NCBI GenBank assembly: GCA_946998295.1
Contig: CAMPYS010000008.1
Span: forward strand, 1 to 60,058
DNA from: an uncultured Prevotella sp.
GTDB lineage: Bacteria; Bacteroidota; Bacteroidia; Bacteroidales; Bacteroidaceae
DNA: 60,058 nt
Direction: 5' to 3'
The translations under genes and the position numbers were made by a program. The notes beneath the pieces were generated by a model. That model did not search any database, was not told the origin of the DNA, and was given only the letters and a program-made list of their open reading frames with translations. The first letter of the stretch is position 1. Each line of letters opens with the position of its first letter. Positions 1 through 8,133 of this stretch are shown piece after piece.

Positions 1-42
1 TCAATACTATAGGTAAAAAATGCATGGGATTTTAAAGCAATT

Positions 43-342
43 TTGAACACTCTACGTATCACGGTGAAACTGAATACGCAGGATTACTATACGCTCAAAG
101 GCAAAGCCAAAAGCGCAGGAGTAACCATGAGTGAGTTTGTAAGAAAAGTTTTTGCAAAAGGAAATGTCATTGAACGACTGACCGTAGAGCAAGCAGACTT
201 CATCCGTAAGCTGTGTGGCATGGCAAATAATCTCAATCAGTTGGCACATCGTGCCAATGCAGAAGGTTTTCATGCCGTCGCTCCTTTTCATAAAACTATC
301 ATAGGCAAGATAGATGAAATATTAAATCTGATACGAAGATGA
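43..342 (+). CDS. MobC-like mobilization (relaxosome accessory) protein
   Basis: A 99-residue basic protein with a predicted ribbon-helix-helix-like N-terminus (RITVKLNTQDYYTLKGKAK, then TMSEFVRKVF) and the C-terminal pattern KLCGMANNLNQLAHRAN, typical of the small relaxosome protein (MobC/BmgB type) that helps the relaxase bind and open oriT. It lies directly upstream of the relaxase and overlaps it by 4 bp, the usual Bacteroides order. The only start in frame is TTG at 43, because an in-frame stop lies at 10-12 and there is no ATG. The natural N-terminus is therefore uncertain and a frameshift near 30 is possible. Family assignment is firm; the exact start is not. Confidence 0.75.
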   Translation: MNTLRITVKLNTQDYYTLKGKAKSAGVTMSEFVRKVFAKGNVIERLTVEQADFIRKLCGMANNLNQLAHRANAEGFHAVAPFHKTIIGKIDEILNLIRR

Positions 343-1259
343 TTGCCAAAATTATGAAAGGTTTGGGCTTTAAGGGTGTCATCAGCTACATCCTTGATCT
401 GAAGAAAGGAACAGAACTCATTGATAGTTCTGGAGTGAGAACAGACAGTATCAACCATATTGTTCAGAGTTTTATTGACCAAACGGAACTGAATCCACGA
501 GTGGGTAAGGTTGTGGGACATATCTCCCTAAGTTTCTCTGTACAGGATTCTTCCAAATTAAGTAACAAGTTCATGGCACAAATGGCTCGTGAGTATATGG
601 AGAAGATGGGAATAAAAGATACGCAGTACATTATCGGTCGCCATTTTGATAAGGAGCACCCTCATGTGCATATCGCTTTCAACCGAATAGATAATAACGG
701 CAAGACTATCTCTGGCCGTAACGACAGATTCAGAAGTGAAAAGATTTGCAAGGAACTGACCGCCAAATATGGTTTATACTTTGCTGGTGGCAAGGAGAAG
801 GTCAAGGAACATCGCTTGAAAGAACCTGATAAGACCAAGTATGAAATCTATCGGGCGTTGAGAACTGAAATTACTCGGTGCAGGGAATGGAAAGACCTTC
901 TTGCTCATTTGAAAAAGCAAGATATTGATGTCCGCTTTAAGTACAAAGGTAGCCCGCAAGAAGTCCAGGGTATTATCTTTGAAAAGAATGGCTATCATTT
1001 CAATGGCTCAAAAGTGGATAGGAATTTCAGCTATTCTAAAATAGACTTTGCCCTTCAACAGAATAACAGGGAACACGAACAGCAGACACAAGGAATGATA
1101 AACCTCATATCTAATGTTGCAGATGCTACGAGCGAAATAGTCAACGACCTTATAGAAGGAGGATTGGATTTGTTTCAAACTCATGGTACTGTCCCTGCGG
1201 AGGTTTACAACACACTTGATAAAAAGAAGAAAAAGGAAAAACGTAAAATACATTTATAA
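339..1259 (+). CDS. MOBP-type relaxase / mobilization nuclease
   Basis: A 306-residue relaxase that would nick one strand at oriT and pilot it during conjugative mobilization by a helper element. The metal-binding three-histidine motif is HPHVHIAFNRI (His107, His109, His111), preceded by GHISLSF around residue 60. The N-terminal GFKGVISYILD is typical of Bacteroides relaxase/mobilization nuclease proteins (PF03432-like). The length matches compact mobilizable-element relaxases without a helicase or primase domain. The start overlaps the MobC-like gene by 4 bp (ATGA), and the next gene follows after 2 bp, so the three are probably one operon. The lysine-rich tail is usual for these proteins. 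Confidence 0.9.
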   Translation: MIAKIMKGLGFKGVISYILDLKKGTELIDSSGVRTDSINHIVQSFIDQTELNPRVGKVVGHISLSFSVQDSSKLSNKFMAQMAREYMEKMGIKDTQYIIGRHFDKEHPHVHIAFNRIDNNGKTISGRNDRFRSEKICKELTAKYGLYFAGGKEKVKEHRLKEPDKTKYEIYRALRTEITRCREWKDLLAHLKKQDIDVRFKYKGSPQEVQGIIFEKNGYHFNGSKVDRNFSYSKIDFALQQNNREHEQQTQGMINLISNVADATSEIVNDLIEGGLDLFQTHGTVPAEVYNTLDKKKKKEKRKIHL

Positions 1260-1261
1260 CT

Positions 1262-1906
1262 ATGGCTGATAATAATACATTTGTCCTCTTTGAGGAAATC
1301 AAAAACAAGCTGGAGACAATTTACAGGGAGCTAAAGGAGCTGAAAGAAAAGGTGAACGGTTCTGTTTCCCTCCCTGTTCAATCTATACCAGCACAAAGTG
1401 ATGAGCTGAAAGAACAGGAATTGCTCTATCAGTATGAACAGCGAACAAAAGAAGTGATTAACAAGTATATTGGTGTGCAAGTGCGTATCAAGGACGAGGA
1501 GGCTAAATCCATGGACAACTTGGTGGCAAGTGTCTTGACCATGTTGCACGAATGGCAGGAGAAGAAAGAGCATCCAATACTACTGCAGGAACATATTCAC
1601 AGGCACAGTTTTGACCTCAAGTCCTCGAAAGTTTTTACTTATATGGTAGCAGTATCTGTCCTTTGTTTTGTTTCTTTGGTCGGCAATTACTTCTTGTGGC
1701 AAAGCAAACAACAATATGAAGATGATGCCTTGAAATTCCGAATCATCAGAGTTTGGAGAGGATGTAGTCCAAAGGAAATCCTATGGCTTAACGATGTGTT
1801 CGATATTCATCGAAACGAAAAGATCATTAAGCTCATTAAGAAAAAAGCAGACGGATACGACTTACAACTAAAATCAAAGGCCGATAGCCTGATGCAGGCA
1901 AAATGA
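1262..1906 (+). CDS. Membrane-anchored mobilization accessory protein
   Basis: This 214-residue protein begins with an acidic/basic coiled-coil segment (about residues 10-33, LETIYRELKELKEKV), has a second helical region near 50-110, and one clear transmembrane helix at about 125-146 (TYMVAVSVLCFVSLVGNYFLW) followed by a charged C-terminal domain. It starts 2 bp after the relaxase stop codon. Small coiled-coil/one-TM proteins often follow the relaxase in Bacteroides mobilizable elements, so a role linking the relaxosome to the membrane coupling protein is likely. This rests on position and topology, not on a recognised catalytic domain. Confidence 0.6.
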   Translation: MADNNTFVLFEEIKNKLETIYRELKELKEKVNGSVSLPVQSIPAQSDELKEQELLYQYEQRTKEVINKYIGVQVRIKDEEAKSMDNLVASVLTMLHEWQEKKEHPILLQEHIHRHSFDLKSSKVFTYMVAVSVLCFVSLVGNYFLWQSKQQYEDDALKFRIIRVWRGCSPKEILWLNDVFDIHRNEKIIKLIKKKADGYDLQLKSKADSLMQAK

Positions 1907-1919
1907 AATGAAATCTGTC

Positions 1920-1950
1920 AAGATAGACTGGATGTACTTCGCTCTATCTT
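1920..1950 (+). terminator. Weak hairpin after the mobilization operon
   Basis: AAGATAGA (1920-1927) and TCTATCTT (1943-1950) form a perfect 8-bp inverted repeat 14 bp after the stop of the accessory mob gene. There is no good T-run after it, so it is only a tentative terminator, but it separates the mob operon from the promoter at 1993-2024. Confidence 0.35.
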
Positions 1951-1992
1951 AACTTAAATGGCCGCAGGATGTTTCAAAAAGTCTTTGAAAAA

Positions 1993-2024
1993 TTTGTTTG
2001 TTTCAAATAGAAATATTAAATTTG
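1993..2024 (+). promoter_or_regulatory. Bacteroidetes promoter of the restriction operon
   Basis: TTTG at 1993-1996, 20 bp, then TAAATTTG at 2017-2024 matches the Bacteroidetes -33/-7 consensus. Transcription would begin near 2031, about 25 bases before the regulator ATG at 2056. CAAAT occurs at 2004, 2026, 2036 and 2051, and its complement ATTTG is inside the -7 box, so this may also be the regulator's own operator. Confidence 0.6.
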
Positions 2025-2055
2025 CCAAATAAAGACAAATCAATTATTGACAAAT

Positions 2056-2346
2056 ATGCTGTTTGCTGATAAATTAAAAGAACTAAGAGAGGGGAAACAG
2101 TTACTTCAAAGGCAGTTGGCTTCTGCATTGGAGATAGATACCCCTATGTATAGCCGTATTGAAAGAGGAGAAAGAAAAGCCAAAAGAGAACAAGTGCTTT
2201 TATTGGCAAAGTTACTTGGCGAAAACGAAAAGGAACTTCTGCAATTATGGCTCGCAGATAAAGTCTATGATGTTTTAGCAGAAGAAGATTGTGCTGATGG
2301 AGTAATTAGTATGGTTGCAGAAAATATACGTGAATATGGAAAATAA
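2056..2346 (+). CDS. XRE-family regulator, controller-protein-like
   Basis: A 96-residue helix-turn-helix protein (LKELREGKQLLQRQLASAL with IERGERKAKREQ, HTH_3/XRE family). Small XRE regulators placed just before a methyltransferase often act as controller proteins that delay restriction until the genome is methylated. It overlaps the methyltransferase by 11 bp and so is translationally linked to it. I chose ATG 2056 over the upstream TTG at 2047 because HTH N-termini of this kind begin close to the LKELRE helix. A promoter with repeated CAAAT motifs lies just upstream, consistent with autoregulation. The function is inferred from family and position. Confidence 0.8.
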   Translation: MLFADKLKELREGKQLLQRQLASALEIDTPMYSRIERGERKAKREQVLLLAKLLGENEKELLQLWLADKVYDVLAEEDCADGVISMVAENIREYGK

Positions 2347-3226
2347 CATTCAAGATTTTATTAATAAGGTTTTTGAAAACGATTGTCTGAAAGTTATGCC
2401 TAATATTCCAGACAAATCTGTTGATATGATTTTGTGCGATTTACCTTATGGTACAACACAAAACAAGTGGGATTCTGTCATTGACTTAAAGAAGCTTTGG
2501 CAACAGTATATGCGTATAATAAAGGATAATGGTGCTATTGTTCTGACTGCACAAGGTCTTTTTACTGCAAAACTTATTTTAAGCAATGAGGATTGGTTTA
2601 AATATAAGATAGTATGGATAAAATCCAAATCAACAAATTTCTTAAATGCCAAGAAACAGCCTTTGCGAAAACACGAGGATATTTGTGTGTTTTATAAACA
2701 ACAACCCACATATAATCCTCAAATGACAAAGGGAGAAAGTTATGATAAGGGCGTCCGCAAGAATCAATATACAGGGAGTTATGGAGATTTCAAACCGCGA
2801 CACGTTCAAAGTAATGGTATGCGCTATCCAAATGATGTTCTGCTTATGGATGATAATGAATTGCCAATAGAAGACTTTTTGTATGTTAAAACGGCAGAAT
2901 CAGAAGGAGCTGTATATCATCCAACTCAAAAACCTGTTGAGCTTGGGCGATACTTAATAAGAACATTCTCTAACCCTGGCGATATTATTCTTGATAATGC
3001 TTGTGGCAGTGGTAGTTTCTTAGTTGCTGCTGCTATGGAGCATAGAAAGTATATCGGAATTGAGAAAAATCAGAATGTAATGCTACATAAGGTCAAAGAA
3101 ATAGATTATATACAAGTATGTGCAGATCGCCTTGCAAAGGTTACTGCTAAGCAGCACAATGATAGAATGGAACCTGTCATACAAGGACTTTTTGACAACA
3201 AAGTATATACCTCCGCTGCAAAGTAA
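2336..3226 (+). CDS. Site-specific DNA methyltransferase, beta-type motif order
   Basis: A 296-residue SAM-dependent DNA methyltransferase. The catalytic motif IV is DLPYGTTQNKWD (Asp35-Leu-Pro-Tyr38), a DPPY variant of amino (N6-adenine or N4-cytosine) methyltransferases. The SAM-binding motif DNACGSGSF (220-228) comes near the C-terminus, preceded by HPTQKP (195-200), which is the beta-class order. The middle region, about 80-190, would be the target-recognition part. The start is ATG 2336, overlapping the regulator; an upstream TTG at 2315 is unnecessary. It stands 5 bp before the type IIG-like gene, so it probably protects sites cut by that enzyme or methylates its second strand. The recognition sequence cannot be read from the protein. 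Confidence 0.88.
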   Translation: MENNIQDFINKVFENDCLKVMPNIPDKSVDMILCDLPYGTTQNKWDSVIDLKKLWQQYMRIIKDNGAIVLTAQGLFTAKLILSNEDWFKYKIVWIKSKSTNFLNAKKQPLRKHEDICVFYKQQPTYNPQMTKGESYDKGVRKNQYTGSYGDFKPRHVQSNGMRYPNDVLLMDDNELPIEDFLYVKTAESEGAVYHPTQKPVELGRYLIRTFSNPGDIILDNACGSGSFLVAAAMEHRKYIGIEKNQNVMLHKVKEIDYIQVCADRLAKVTAKQHNDRMEPVIQGLFDNKVYTSAAK

Positions 3227-3231
3227 TAGTT

Positions 3232-6144
3232 ATGGCAAAACTTGATGTAAAGAGAAACGAACGAGATTGGGCTGGTCAACTTATTAGTTGGATAAAATCA
3301 GCTATTGACAAAAAGACTACTGTTTTTCAAGATGCAACTAATGATACAGGAATAAAAATGAAATCGGGAAGAACTAAATTTCCTGATATTCTTCTTTTCG
3401 TTGATAAGACTTCTGGTGTAATATTCAATGGATGGGAATTGAAGTTTCCAGATACTGCCGTTGACGATACCGTTATGTTGGAGAATGCGCTGGAAAAGGC
3501 ACATAAGTTACACTCTGATTCCTTTGTTACATGGAACGGTGCAGAAGCTATCATTTGGCATATAGACGATGAAGAATATACACTTGATAGCCTATCAAAG
3601 TTAAAAGTATATCCAAAGGTTTCAACTATCAATAGTCGTGAGGATTTAGCTGATCCTGTAAAGTTTGCACAGCACGAACCATTATTGAAAGAGCGTACTG
3701 AGGAAATTCTGCATGATTTAGATTCTTTGTATAATAATGGAACTTTGAAACCTGCACTTGATATTTCTAAAAATATCATTTCTGCTGTACGAGAAGCATC
3801 TACTATCATTATTCCACAATTTCAAGAGGCAATAATTCAGGAGAAGGGTAGTAATCGTGCGTTTAGAGATGAATTTAATAAATGGAAAATTTATGAAAGT
3901 TCCACTTTGAAGATTTTAGAATCTTCGTCAAGAAAGAAGGAGCATGTCATACCAGAACAGGTTTTGGCGAAGTTTACTTTCTACAACTTGATAGGCAAGA
4001 CCATTTTCTATTTGACTCTTTGCGAGAACTTAAGCGGAGAGTTGAAACCAATTGCTCTTGATGACAATAAATCTGCTAAAGATTTATTGAATAGCTATTT
4101 TGACAAAGCAAAGAAGATAGATTATCAAGCTATCTTTAGACCGTATTTCACAGATAGTATAGAATATTCTACTTTGGTCGATAAAGCTATCTATGCTCTA
4201 TTGGAGGTTCTGATCGCTTTTGATTTCAAAGTGTTGCCAACAGAAGTTATTGGGCATATATTGGAAAACCTTGTGCCTGATGATGAAAAGCAGAAATTTG
4301 GTCAATATTTTACTAATGAGGTATTGGCAAACCTTGTGGCTTTCCCTGTTGTTAAGACTAATAAGGACGTATTGTTCGACCCAACTTGTGGGACTGGTAC
4401 TTTTCTAAATTCTTTTTATAAGATTTTACAAGCTTTTGGGACAAAGGAACACAGAGAACTACTAAAGCAGATATGGGGCAATGATGTATCTCATTTCCCT
4501 GCAATTTTATCTGTTATCAACCTATATAAGCAAGATGTAGTAGCAACAGACAACTTCCCACGTGTTACGCGTAATGATTTCTTTAATCTGGAAGTTGGAG
4601 AAAAAGTGGTTTTTCCCGATTCGTACGACCATAATAAGCATATTGATGTACCTATACCAACTTTTGATGGTATAGCAAGCAATTTTCCATTTGTACAACA
4701 GGAGGATATTCCCAATGAGAAGCTGTCAGCATACTTTAGAGAACAATTCCAAAGTGAGCAGCAAGCATTTTTGAAAGATAAAACTTTCAAAATCAACGAA
4801 CGTTCAGATTATTTCACATATTGTATTTACAATGCAGACCGATTCCTTAAACCCGATGGTTGCTTATCTGCAATAACATCAAATGCATGGTTAGGTAAAG
4901 AGTATGGCTTCCAATTTAAAAAGTTCTTATTAGACAATTTCCATATACGATATGTCGTAAAGAGCAATGCAGAACATTGGTTTAAGGATTCACAGGTAAC
5001 TACTATTTATTTTGTGTTAGATAAAATTCAGAGTGAAGAGCCTACAAAATTTGTAACTCTTAATCGTAAGCTAAACGAACTGTTTGTAACGGATTCTATT
5101 AGTGAACAAATACAGCAGATAGAAGAGTTTTATAGCGATATTGATAATTGTAGCGATCCTCATAATGATTTGTGGGAGAAGGACAACTTCTTTGATGACT
5201 TATTTAAGCGTAAGGATGGGAGCTTGTCAGTATGCATAGCGTCTAAAGAATGTTTATTGGGTAGTCTTGATAATAAGACAAATTGGGGACAATTCTTCCT
5301 TTCAACCAATTTGTTTGGTAGCTTTGAGAATTGTCTAATTCAATATCATCCAAGCATAGTAAAGGTATTTAGAGGAGAGCGAACAGGTTGGAATCCAATG
5401 TTTGTTATCAAAGAAGAAAATGTAAAGGCATCACACATTGACGAAAAGTATTTGGTTCCGTATGTGAAATCATCATCAGAGCTTCAACAGCTAGAGTTTG
5501 ATGATAATTATAAGTTTAGGACATTCGTCTGCCAAGATGAGGAAAATACCATTGACAAAGGAACAAAATCATGGATTGATAAGTTTGTGAACGCACCTAA
5601 CAAGAATGGTAGCCAAACAATATCAGAGGCATGCGCAGGACACCGTCCTTATTGGTATTCTTTGAATCCAAAAAGGGCGCATATTATCACCGCAATAAAT
5701 CCATACGAGCGTTTCTTCTTTACCTTTGCCAAAGAGCCATTTGTTATTGATCAACGTTTGATAGCAATGCAGGTACAAGAAGGTTATGATGTAGAGCTGG
5801 TAGCTGCTCTACTCAACTCTGTTATAACTTTCCTAATTCTCGAAATGAGAGGAACCTCAAGGAATTTAGGCGCTTTAGATCTAAATGCTGACTATTTAAA
5901 GCAAATACGCTTATTGAATCCTAATCAGCTAAGCTCGGAACAATGTGCAAGGATTAAACGTGATTTTACAGCATTAACGCATTGTAAAGTTGGAACAATT
6001 TTTGATGAAATACATAACAATAACAGGATTAGGTTTGATAAAACAGTCCTCGAATGTGTTGGGCTAAATCCAGATATAGTTAACGACTTCTATGTGTTAT
6101 TAACCTCTGCCGTTCAGGATAGAATTTCACTAAGTAAAAAGTAA
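3232..6144 (+). CDS. Type IIG-like restriction-modification fusion enzyme
   Basis: A 970-residue single polypeptide combining a nuclease and an adenine methyltransferase. The N-terminus has a PD-(D/E)XK-type site: Pro51-Asp52 followed by Glu69-Leu-Lys71. A helical linker follows, then the gamma-class methyltransferase core: motif X GQYFTN (357-362), motif I DPTCGTGTF (383-391) and motif IV SNFPF (483-487, an NPPF variant). The last 350 residues, ending with YWYSLNPKRAHIITAINPY and RGTSRNLGALDLNADYLK, resemble Eco57I/TaqI-type target-recognition regions. Such enzymes cut and methylate unmodified foreign DNA. All catalytic motifs look intact. The gene lies 5 bp after the separate methyltransferase and 42 bp before TcmP. 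Confidence 0.88.
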   Translation: MAKLDVKRNERDWAGQLISWIKSAIDKKTTVFQDATNDTGIKMKSGRTKFPDILLFVDKTSGVIFNGWELKFPDTAVDDTVMLENALEKAHKLHSDSFVTWNGAEAIIWHIDDEEYTLDSLSKLKVYPKVSTINSREDLADPVKFAQHEPLLKERTEEILHDLDSLYNNGTLKPALDISKNIISAVREASTIIIPQFQEAIIQEKGSNRAFRDEFNKWKIYESSTLKILESSSRKKEHVIPEQVLAKFTFYNLIGKTIFYLTLCENLSGELKPIALDDNKSAKDLLNSYFDKAKKIDYQAIFRPYFTDSIEYSTLVDKAIYALLEVLIAFDFKVLPTEVIGHILENLVPDDEKQKFGQYFTNEVLANLVAFPVVKTNKDVLFDPTCGTGTFLNSFYKILQAFGTKEHRELLKQIWGNDVSHFPAILSVINLYKQDVVATDNFPRVTRNDFFNLEVGEKVVFPDSYDHNKHIDVPIPTFDGIASNFPFVQQEDIPNEKLSAYFREQFQSEQQAFLKDKTFKINERSDYFTYCIYNADRFLKPDGCLSAITSNAWLGKEYGFQFKKFLLDNFHIRYVVKSNAEHWFKDSQVTTIYFVLDKIQSEEPTKFVTLNRKLNELFVTDSISEQIQQIEEFYSDIDNCSDPHNDLWEKDNFFDDLFKRKDGSLSVCIASKECLLGSLDNKTNWGQFFLSTNLFGSFENCLIQYHPSIVKVFRGERTGWNPMFVIKEENVKASHIDEKYLVPYVKSSSELQQLEFDDNYKFRTFVCQDEENTIDKGTKSWIDKFVNAPNKNGSQTISEACAGHRPYWYSLNPKRAHIITAINPYERFFFTFAKEPFVIDQRLIAMQVQEGYDVELVAALLNSVITFLILEMRGTSRNLGALDLNADYLKQIRLLNPNQLSSEQCARIKRDFTALTHCKVGTIFDEIHNNNRIRFDKTVLECVGLNPDIVNDFYVLLTSAVQDRISLSKK

Positions 6145-6186
6145 ATATAACCGAAACGTTTATTCATAAGAAATTTATAATATCAT

Positions 6187-7302
6187 ATGAGAAAGGACTT
6201 ACATGCTAAACCTTTTGATGAAGGTACATTAAAAAAGCTAGAAATCTTTGAGTTATATACTAGAGAATGGTTACCAACTTTTTTGATGTCTGAATACGAA
6301 ACAATTTATATATTTGATTTTTTTGCAGGTACTGGTTATGATAAAGCGCACAAGCCAGGGAGTCCAATTCGTATCCTCTCAGAGATTAAGAAACAGATAG
6401 GGAATGTTTTCAAAAGTAAGACAAAGTTGTATCTTATTTTTAATGAATTTGATAAAGAAAAATACGCCTTACTAAAAGAATCTTGTGATAATTACGTGAA
6501 CTCTGAGCCTGAATTACTTAGAGCTCATAGCATGCAGCTTCTGAATTATAAAGTGGTCAATAAGGACTTTGCAGAGTTGTTCCAAAAGGAGATAACTAAA
6601 ATAAAGCAATATCCTTCGTTAGTGTTCTTAGACCAAAATGGGGTAAAATTTATTTCAGATGAGTATTTCCTTCCATTAGTAAACTCTCATTGTACCGATT
6701 TTCTGTATTTTGTATCATCATCTTATGTTAAGAGATTCGGTAATACAGAGGAATTTAAGCATTCTATTTCAATAGACTTAAAGCAGTTGGAAAATAAACC
6801 GACAACATGGATACATAGAAATATTTTAGATGAACTAAGGAAAAGAATTCCTAAAGGAAATAAGACGCGTCTTTACCCGTTCTCTATTAAAAAAGGGCGT
6901 AATGTATATGGTATTATATTTGGAGCAAGCCATCCAAGGGCGGTTGATAAATTCTTATCTACAGCTTGGAAAGAGAATACAATAAATGGTGAAGCAAATT
7001 TTGATATAGATGATGATAAAAACAATGGTCAACCAGACTTATTTGGATATGTTAAATTTACTAAGATTATGCAATTTCAAGCAAGCTTGCGCAAAAAGAT
7101 TTTGTCAAAAGAATTAATATCAAATAAAGATGTTTATAAATATACTCTTGAGCATGGACATATTCCAGCTCATGCTGTTGACGAATTAAAAAAAATGAAG
7201 AAAGAAGGATTGGTTAATTTCGGAAAATCTCCATTGATAAATTATCTGCAAGTTTACCAAAAAAAGAATATTATAAATTATACAATAAATGCGGACAACT
7301 AA
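6187..7302 (+). CDS. TcmP-like three-Cys-motif partner protein
   Basis: A 371-residue protein of the three-Cys-motif partner (TcmP) family, recognised by the N-terminal KLEIFELYTREWLPTF segment and by its neighbour. The sequence has a Rossmann-methyltransferase look: DFFAGTGYD (44-52, motif I-like), NEFD (86-89, acidic end of strand 2), NKDF (125-128) and VFLDQNG (146-152) where many relatives have a DPFG-like motif. The C-terminal part (about 270-371) looks like a winged-helix or substrate-binding region. It overlaps the DUF5131 gene by 14 bp, the typical pairing of this family. What the pair modifies is unknown; the family name describes only its genomic partner. Methyltransferase activity is my inference. 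Confidence 0.75.
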   Translation: MRKDLHAKPFDEGTLKKLEIFELYTREWLPTFLMSEYETIYIFDFFAGTGYDKAHKPGSPIRILSEIKKQIGNVFKSKTKLYLIFNEFDKEKYALLKESCDNYVNSEPELLRAHSMQLLNYKVVNKDFAELFQKEITKIKQYPSLVFLDQNGVKFISDEYFLPLVNSHCTDFLYFVSSSYVKRFGNTEEFKHSISIDLKQLENKPTTWIHRNILDELRKRIPKGNKTRLYPFSIKKGRNVYGIIFGASHPRAVDKFLSTAWKENTINGEANFDIDDDKNNGQPDLFGYVKFTKIMQFQASLRKKILSKELISNKDVYKYTLEHGHIPAHAVDELKKMKKEGLVNFGKSPLINYLQVYQKKNIINYTINADN

Positions 7303-8026
7303 GATAGAATGGACAGATAAAACTTGGAATCCTATAACGGGATGTACAAAGTATTCAGATGGTTGTGCTCATTGCTATGCAGAGACGATGGCACATCGCC
7401 TTAAAGCTATGGGAGTGAAAAAGTATTCTCAAGGATTTGCTTTAACTCTTCACGAAGATAGTTTGTTAGAACCCTTAAAATGGAAAAAGGCTCATAACAT
7501 ATTTGTATGTTCTATGAGTGATATTTTTCATAAAGATGTACCATTCTCTTTTATTGACAAAATCTTTGATATAATTACAAGAACACCACAGCACAGATAT
7601 CAAATATTAACAAAACGAGAGGCTATTATGGCAGAGTATTTTTCTACACGAAAGGTTCCTCATAATGTTTGGTTAGGAGTAACAGTTGAAAAGAAAGATA
7701 ATTTAAACAGAATAGATGTACTTCGCAATATACCTGCCGCGGTACATTTTTTGTCATGTGAGCCTCTTTTAGAATCTTTAGGAAAAATAGATCTAAAGGG
7801 TATTGAGTGGGTTATTGTTGGGGGAGAAAGTGGTTCTATGGCACGACCAATGAAAAAAGAATGGGTTATAGAACTGCGTAAGCAAGTAGAGAATCAGGGA
7901 GCTGCATTCTTTTTTAAGCAATGGGGAACATGGGGAAGTGATGGTATAAAACGTAATAAGCATACAAATGGTAAAATGCTTAACGGCGAAATAGTTCAAG
8001 AAATGCCAGATGATGCCAAAGATTAG
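7289..8026 (+). CDS. DUF5131 / phage Gp37-Gp68 family Fe-S-like protein
   Basis: A 245-residue member of the DUF5131 (phage Gp37/Gp68) family. The hallmark N-terminus WNPITGCTKYSDGCAHCYAE has three cysteines (Cys19, Cys26, Cys29; C-x6-C-x2-C), suggesting a [4Fe-4S] site like that of radical-SAM enzymes. Later family motifs are visible: FVCSMSDIFH, RYQILTKR, NVWLGVTVE, FLSCEPLL and IVGGESG. It is the last gene of the restriction operon, overlapping TcmP by 14 bp, and a convergent hairpin follows. Family members occur on phages and genomic islands and their reaction is not established as far as I know. A radical-SAM nucleotide or nucleic-acid modification is plausible but unproven. Confidence 0.85.
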   Translation: MRTTKIEWTDKTWNPITGCTKYSDGCAHCYAETMAHRLKAMGVKKYSQGFALTLHEDSLLEPLKWKKAHNIFVCSMSDIFHKDVPFSFIDKIFDIITRTPQHRYQILTKREAIMAEYFSTRKVPHNVWLGVTVEKKDNLNRIDVLRNIPAAVHFLSCEPLLESLGKIDLKGIEWVIVGGESGSMARPMKKEWVIELRKQVENQGAAFFFKQWGTWGSDGIKRNKHTNGKMLNGEIVQEMPDDAKD

Positions 8027-8067
8027 GTGACAGAATATTGGACTTGATTATATATATCACAAAAATG

Positions 8068-8102
8068 GGTCATATAGTCCGTTGAAAAATGGATATATGA
8101 CC
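8068..8102. terminator. Hairpin between convergent genes
   Basis: GGTCATATA (8068-8076) and TATATGACC (8094-8102) are a perfect inverted repeat, extended inward by TCC/GGA after one bulged base. It sits between the end of the DUF5131 gene and the end of the opposing orphan gene, where a bidirectional terminator is expected. No long T-run follows on either strand. Confidence 0.5.
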
Positions 8103-8133
8103 TACTTTCATACAAATATTTGTAATTTCATAC

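Noticed and set aside
2047..2055. TTG starts for the regulator (2047) and methyltransferase (2315)
   Set aside because: Both have normal ATG codons a few residues later (2056 and 2336) that fit family N-termini.
3327..3809. 160-residue antisense ORF inside the restriction enzyme gene
   Set aside because: It lies entirely within a well-supported CDS with intact nuclease motifs and looks like no known protein.
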